Assembly: GCA_905210545.1 (NCBI GenBank)
Contig: CAJLXC010000017.1
Span: 1-26,124 of the forward strand
DNA: 26,124 nucleotides
Reading direction: 5' to 3'
Source: an uncultured Eubacteriales bacterium
Lineage (GTDB): Bacteria > Bacillota > Clostridia > Christensenellales > Borkfalkiaceae
Below, in pieces: positions 22,405 to 26,124 of the stretch; the stretch's first letter is position 1; the number at the start of each line of letters is the position of its first letter. The position numbers and the translations under genes were made by a program. The notes under the pieces are model-generated. The model was not told where the DNA came from. It did not search any database and worked only from the letters and a program-made list of their open reading frames with translations.

Positions 22405-24606
22405 ATGTTTGCGGAAGTTATAGTCGATATATCCCACGGGGACGTGGACAGGGTTTTCGAATACGATACGAGCGGCTGCGACGGTGTTTGCGTCGGCAGC
22501 AGAGTTATCGTGCCGTTCGGAAGATATTCCGTAGAAGGCATTGTAATAAGGCTTAAAGAAAAAAGCGATTATCCGCCCGAAAAAATAAAGAAAATAATAA
22601 AGATATTAGAAGAGATTCCCGCGCTTACGAAAGAAACGCTCGAGCTTGCCGACTATATAGTCAGAAGCTGTTACGTTACCCGCGCCGCCGCGCTGCGGCT
22701 TTTTCTGCCGGTTGAAATGCGCAAGGGAAAGGTTCGCGAACAGTTCAGAAAATACGCGGAAATTAAAGACGGCGTAAACGCCGATGAAGCCGTTTCCTCG
22801 CTCCCCAAATCCGCCAAAAAACAGAGAGATTTTATTTTGTTTCTTGCGGAAAACGGCAAAGCCCCGCTTGCGGAAATGAACGAAACGTTCGGCGCGTCCG
22901 CGGTAAAGGGCGCAACGGCGAAAGGTTTTATAGAAATAACCGAAGAAAAGGTTTTAAGGTCGCCTTATAAAACGCTCGAGGCGAAAGGCAAAACCGTAGA
23001 GCTAACGCCCGCACAGCGCGCCGCAATAGACGGGATAGAGAACACGGATAAAACGGTGAGTCTCGTTTTCGGCGTTACGGGTTCGGGCAAGACCGAGGTT
23101 TATCTCGAGCTTATAGAACGCGTTATAAATAAAGGCAAAACCGCGATAATGCTCGTGCCGGAAATCTCGCTCACGCCGCAGATGTTAAGACAGCTCCGCT
23201 CCCGTTTCGGAGAAACCGCGGCGATACTTCACAGCGGACTTTCTTCGGGAGAACGGTTCGACGAGTGGTGGAGATTGAGGACGGGCGAAGCCAAAATCGC
23301 GATCGGCGCGAGAAGCGCGGTGTTCGCTCCGCTTGAAAATCTCGGCATAATAATCATAGATGAAGAACACGACGGCAGTTATACGAGCGAGTCTTCTCCG
23401 CGATACGATACTTCGGCGGTGGCGAGATTCCGCGCGGAAAACAACGGCGCAAAGCTCGTTTTAGGCAGCGCGACTCCGTCGGTAGAAAGCTTTCTAAAAG
23501 CAAAGGAAGGCGAGTATAATTTCGTAGAGCTTCCCGACAGAATAAATAAAAAGCCGTTGCCCGTGGTGGACGTGGTGGATATGCGAAAGGAAATCCGCCG
23601 CGGCAACGATTCCCCGTTTTCCGCCGCGCTGAAAGAAGAGATAGATAATTGCCTTAAAAACGGTAATCAGGCTCTTATTTTTCTCAATCAACGCGGTTAT
23701 TCGAGAACGGTTATCTGCACCGAGTGCGGACACGTGCAAAAGTGCGCCGCGTGCGACGTTTCGCTCACGTATCATAAAGAAGACGATTCGCTTTTGTGCC
23801 ATTATTGCGGCGCGAAATACAAAATGATAACCGCCTGCACCGAATGCGGAAGCCCGTTTATAAGATACGGCGGTTTCGGCACGGAGCGCGTGGTGATAGA
23901 GCTTAAAAAACTGTTTCCGCAGGCGCGGATTCTCCGTATGGACAGAGATACCACGCAGACGAAAGAAGGGCATTTTAAAATTCTTTCGGAGTTTTCCGAA
24001 AGAAAGGCGGATATTCTCGTCGGCACGCAAATGATCGCAAAAGGTCACGATTTTCCGTTCGTGACGCTCGTCGGCATTTTAGACGCGGACGCAAGTCTGC
24101 ATTTTTCCGATTTCAGGAGCGGAGAAAGAACGTTTCAGCTCCTCACTCAGGTAGCGGGCAGGTCGGGGCGCGCGGAGCAGGCGGGAACGGTCGTTCTGCA
24201 AACCTATTCGCCCGATCACCCCGTGCTGATACAGGCGATAAATTACGATTACGAGGGCTTTTTCGAACACGAAATATCGGTGAGAAAAGCCACGGGTTTT
24301 CCGCCTTATGCGGATATAATAAGAGTTCTCGTCAGCGGCGCGGACGACGAAGCCGCGCTTGCCGCAACCAAAGCGGTATACGAAGAACTCTCGGTATTAA
24401 GAAAAGAAAGACAAAGCGAATTTTTATTTTTCGGGTGTATGAAAGCCCCGCTTAAAAAACTTCAGGGGAGATACCGTTATCAGGTGCTTATGAGAATAAC
24501 GCCCGACGACGTAGACCTGAAAAATAAAATTTTCGGCACGGCAGACAAATACGATTCTAAAAACGTAAGCGTTTATATGGAGGTCAACCCCAACAACCTT
24601 ACGTAA
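22405..24606 (+). CDS. priA: Primosomal replication helicase PriA
   Basis: A 733-residue helicase that reloads DnaB at stalled forks. The N-terminal 3'-DNA-binding domain starts MFAEVIVDISHGDVDRVF. Helicase motifs are Walker A GVTGSGKTE, DEEH in IIIDEEHDGSY, LGSATPS and VAGRSGRAEQAG. Between the helicase lobes lies the zinc-binding region with eight Cys in four pairs (CTEC, CAAC, CHYC, CTEC). The C-terminal domain has TGFPPYADIIRVLVSG. All parts are present, and the length is normal. Only a weak ribosome site (GGAAAAAG) precedes the ATG. In Bacillus coaBC lies between rpoZ and priA; here it is absent. Confidence 0.97.
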   Translation: MFAEVIVDISHGDVDRVFEYDTSGCDGVCVGSRVIVPFGRYSVEGIVIRLKEKSDYPPEKIKKIIKILEEIPALTKETLELADYIVRSCYVTRAAALRLFLPVEMRKGKVREQFRKYAEIKDGVNADEAVSSLPKSAKKQRDFILFLAENGKAPLAEMNETFGASAVKGATAKGFIEITEEKVLRSPYKTLEAKGKTVELTPAQRAAIDGIENTDKTVSLVFGVTGSGKTEVYLELIERVINKGKTAIMLVPEISLTPQMLRQLRSRFGETAAILHSGLSSGERFDEWWRLRTGEAKIAIGARSAVFAPLENLGIIIIDEEHDGSYTSESSPRYDTSAVARFRAENNGAKLVLGSATPSVESFLKAKEGEYNFVELPDRINKKPLPVVDVVDMRKEIRRGNDSPFSAALKEEIDNCLKNGNQALIFLNQRGYSRTVICTECGHVQKCAACDVSLTYHKEDDSLLCHYCGAKYKMITACTECGSPFIRYGGFGTERVVIELKKLFPQARILRMDRDTTQTKEGHFKILSEFSERKADILVGTQMIAKGHDFPFVTLVGILDADASLHFSDFRSGERTFQLLTQVAGRSGRAEQAGTVVLQTYSPDHPVLIQAINYDYEGFFEHEISVRKATGFPPYADIIRVLVSGADDEAALAATKAVYEELSVLRKERQSEFLFFGCMKAPLKKLQGRYRYQVLMRITPDDVDLKNKIFGTADKYDSKNVSVYMEVNPNNLT

Positions 24607-24627
24607 AGCTATAAGCAGGAGATAATT

Positions 24628-25086
24628 ATGGCGCTAAGAAATATAATACAGATAGGCGATCCCGTTCTCAGAAAAAAAAGCTTCGAGGTGACGGATTTCG
24701 GTGAAAAAACGGAGCAGCTTCTTGAGGATATGAAAGAAACTCTGCAAAAAGCCGGCGGCGTCGGGCTTGCCGCTCCGCAGGTGGGCGTTCTGCGCCGCAT
24801 TTTTATCGTCGATTACGACGGCGAGTTTTACGAATGCATAAACCCCGTCATAACCGAAAAAAAAGGCAGCTGCGAAGATACCGAGGGTTGTCTTTCCGTT
24901 CGCGGCAAGTACGGAACGGTTGCAAGACCTACTAAAATCACGGTTAAGTTTCATGACAGAACGGGCAAGTCCGTTACAAAGAAAATTCAAGGCTATCTCG
25001 CGAGAATTTTCTGTCACGAATACGACCATTTAGACGGAATATTATACGTGGATATAGCCAAAACCATGGAGGACGAAAGAGCGTGA
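24628..25086 (+). CDS. def: Peptide deformylase
   Basis: A 152-residue iron or zinc hydrolase that removes the formyl group from new proteins. Motif I is GVGLAAPQVG (44-53), motif II EGCLSV with metal ligand Cys88, and motif III HEYDHLDG with His130, Glu131 and His134. The ATG follows GCAGGAG. The stop TGA overlaps the GTG start of fmt by three bases (GTGA), the usual coupled def-fmt pair. Confidence 0.97.
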   Translation: MALRNIIQIGDPVLRKKSFEVTDFGEKTEQLLEDMKETLQKAGGVGLAAPQVGVLRRIFIVDYDGEFYECINPVITEKKGSCEDTEGCLSVRGKYGTVARPTKITVKFHDRTGKSVTKKIQGYLARIFCHEYDHLDGILYVDIAKTMEDERA

Positions 25087-25514
25087 GAATAGTATATCTC
25101 GGAACGCCCGACTTTGCGGTCGCTCCGCTTAAAGCGATAGTCGGTTATAAAACCGCGGAGGTCGTCGGCGTCGTCTGCAATAAGGATAAACCCGTCGGCA
25201 GAAAGAAAATTCTTACGCCCCCGCCCGTAAAGGTTGTTGCGGAAGAACTCGGCATACCCGTGTTTCAGTATGATAAAATAAGGAAAGAGGGCGCGGAAGA
25301 TATGCGCGCGTTAAAGCCCGATTTAATGATTACGTGCGCGTTCGGGCAGATTCTCTCGCAGGAGATTATCGATATTCCTCGGCTCGGCGTGATAAACATT
25401 CACGCTTCGCTTCTGCCCGCGTATCGCGGCGCGTCTCCGATAAATTACGCGCTGCTTTTCGGCGAGAAAGAAACGGGCATAACGATAATGCGCACCGATA
25501 TCGGCATCGATACC
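25083..25514 (+). CDS. fmt: Methionyl-tRNA formyltransferase, N-terminal fragment cut at a junction
   Basis: The enzyme formylates Met-tRNA for initiation. From the GTG at 25083 the frame runs MRIVYLGTPDFAV, then HASLLPAYRGASPI and MRTDIGIDT. The catalytic triad equivalents are all here (Asn105, His107, Asp143). After residue 144 the expected Gly-Asp and the rest of the protein (about 170 residues, including the tRNA-binding C-terminal domain) are missing. The frame runs on to 25790, but those residues are antisense to an RND pump and unlike Fmt. The gene is therefore a 5' fragment. Either the contig is wrongly joined here, or the chromosome is truly rearranged. Confidence 0.9.
25496..25514. 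other. Sequence junction between fmt and a foreign RND fragment
   Basis: The 19 bases read as the last Fmt-like codons on the plus strand and as plausible RND codons (MVSMPIS) on the minus strand. They contain the short palindromes GATATC and ATCGAT. Such a short shared stretch is what a false overlap in assembly, or a microhomology join, would leave. Confidence 0.7.
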
Positions 25515-26124
25515 ATCACTATAAACGTTGAACGGGGCTCGTGCAGAAATAAAAATAACAGCACCGCTGTGAGTACGATACCTGTTATAATACTGCTCCA
25601 CGCATCATCCACCGAAGCCTGGATGAAGGCTCCCGTGTCGGTAAACCAGACCAGCTTCATGCCACTCGGTAATTCACCGTTCGCAACCATCTCGTTGAAA
25701 CGGGCTCGTATACCCTTTATCACCTCAATCGCATTCGCTTCGCCCTTCTTCACTATCTTGAACTGCGCCGCCGGTTCACCGTTTACATAGGCCTTGCTGC
25801 GAACTTCACGACTCATTAATTTGACCTCTGCTACGTCACGCAGGTAAATACGCCGGTTCTCGTATTTGCCTATCTCAAGAGCCTTGATCTCTTCAAAATC
25901 TTTGAAGTCGCCCTCAAACGTGACGTTCTTCTCCCCCGTCGATTCCTGTATGCGCCCAAGCGGCTTGCGCACATTGTTCGCCTCAAGCTTCGCTACCACA
26001 TCGTTGATCGAGAGATTCATCGCCGTAAGTTTTTCACGGTCCAGAAGCACATGAACCTGCATCTCATTGGCTCCGTAAACCCGAACCTCTCCTACCCCCG
26101 CAACCGAGGAAAAACGGTCCGCTA
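25496..26124 (-). CDS. RND efflux transporter (AcrB/HAE1 type), internal fragment
   Basis: About 209 codons, open at the window end (the 5' side) and cut at the junction (the 3' side). It corresponds to roughly residues 160-370 of an AcrB-type inner-membrane pump. It contains GVGEVRVYGANEMQV, DREKLTAMNLSINDV and VKKGEANAIEVIKGIR, then WFTDTGAFIQASVDDAW, and a hydrophobic helix ending LLFLFLHEPRSTFIV. Such pumps belong to diderm cell envelopes, unlike the rest of the window. All 13 arginines use CGN codons, while the PDH genes here favour AGA. It most likely comes from another organism. Confidence 0.85.

Noticed and set aside
25515..25790. Continuation of the fmt frame as a novel C-terminal domain
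   Set aside because: The minus strand over the same bases encodes a clear RND pump segment, so the plus-strand residues are antisense noise.
1..26124. CRISPR array, tRNA/rRNA genes, transposase, integrase, toxin-antitoxin or phage genes
   Set aside because: No regularly spaced repeats, no cloverleaf-like sequences noticed, and every long frame is explained by a metabolic or housekeeping family.

Overview
The window looks like a chromosomal segment of an uncultured member of the Bacillota, most likely a gut Clostridia (Christensenellales-like is my guess from style, not proven). The reasons are the classical Firmicutes gene orders rpsB-tsf, pcrA-ligA and yicC-gmk-rpoZ-priA-def-fmt, the strong Shine-Dalgarno sites, the sigma-A-type promoters with 17-bp spacers, and a mixed arginine codon use rich in AGA. 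Most of the sequence is housekeeping. The accessory interest lies in the first 11 kb.

Region 1 (1-1983): a DeoR-family repressor gene and a drug/metabolite transporter gene run leftward as one operon. The transporter is split by one in-frame TGA. The divergent intergenic region carries two clear promoters and a tandem 10-bp repeat that could be the repressor's operator. Region 2 (2019-8955): a rightward operon encodes a sorbose-1-phosphate-reductase-like zinc dehydrogenase, a 2-oxo acid dehydrogenase E2 with two nearly duplicate lipoyl domains, E3, and an E1 in which alpha and beta are fused. It ends in a strong terminator. Region 3 (9040-10954): lipoate-protein ligase, which would supply the lipoyl groups for E2, apparently read from a leaderless mRNA, followed by a YitT-family membrane protein.

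Region 4 (10963-13033): a palindromic intergenic repeat, then promoter, structured leader, rpsB, tsf and terminator. Region 5 (13185-16194): a double-SIS sugar isomerase/deaminase gene converges on a leftward pair (SDR oxidoreductase and pyridoxamine kinase-like) across a bidirectional terminator. Region 6 (16269-24606): pcrA (again with leaderless architecture), ligA, then a new promoter for yicC-gmk-rpoZ, an intrinsic terminator only 15 bp before priA, and priA. Region 7 (24628-26124): def and the first 144 codons of fmt. fmt then breaks off at about 25496-25514 into an antisense piece of an RND efflux pump with different arginine codon use. This is most simply a chimeric contig end.

I see no tRNA, rRNA, CRISPR array, insertion sequence, prophage or defence system. 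The best leads are the SorE-like/PDH operon with its fused E1, the two genes with an identical leaderless promoter layout, the DeoR operator candidate, the S2 leader structure and the terminator inside the rpoZ-priA junction.
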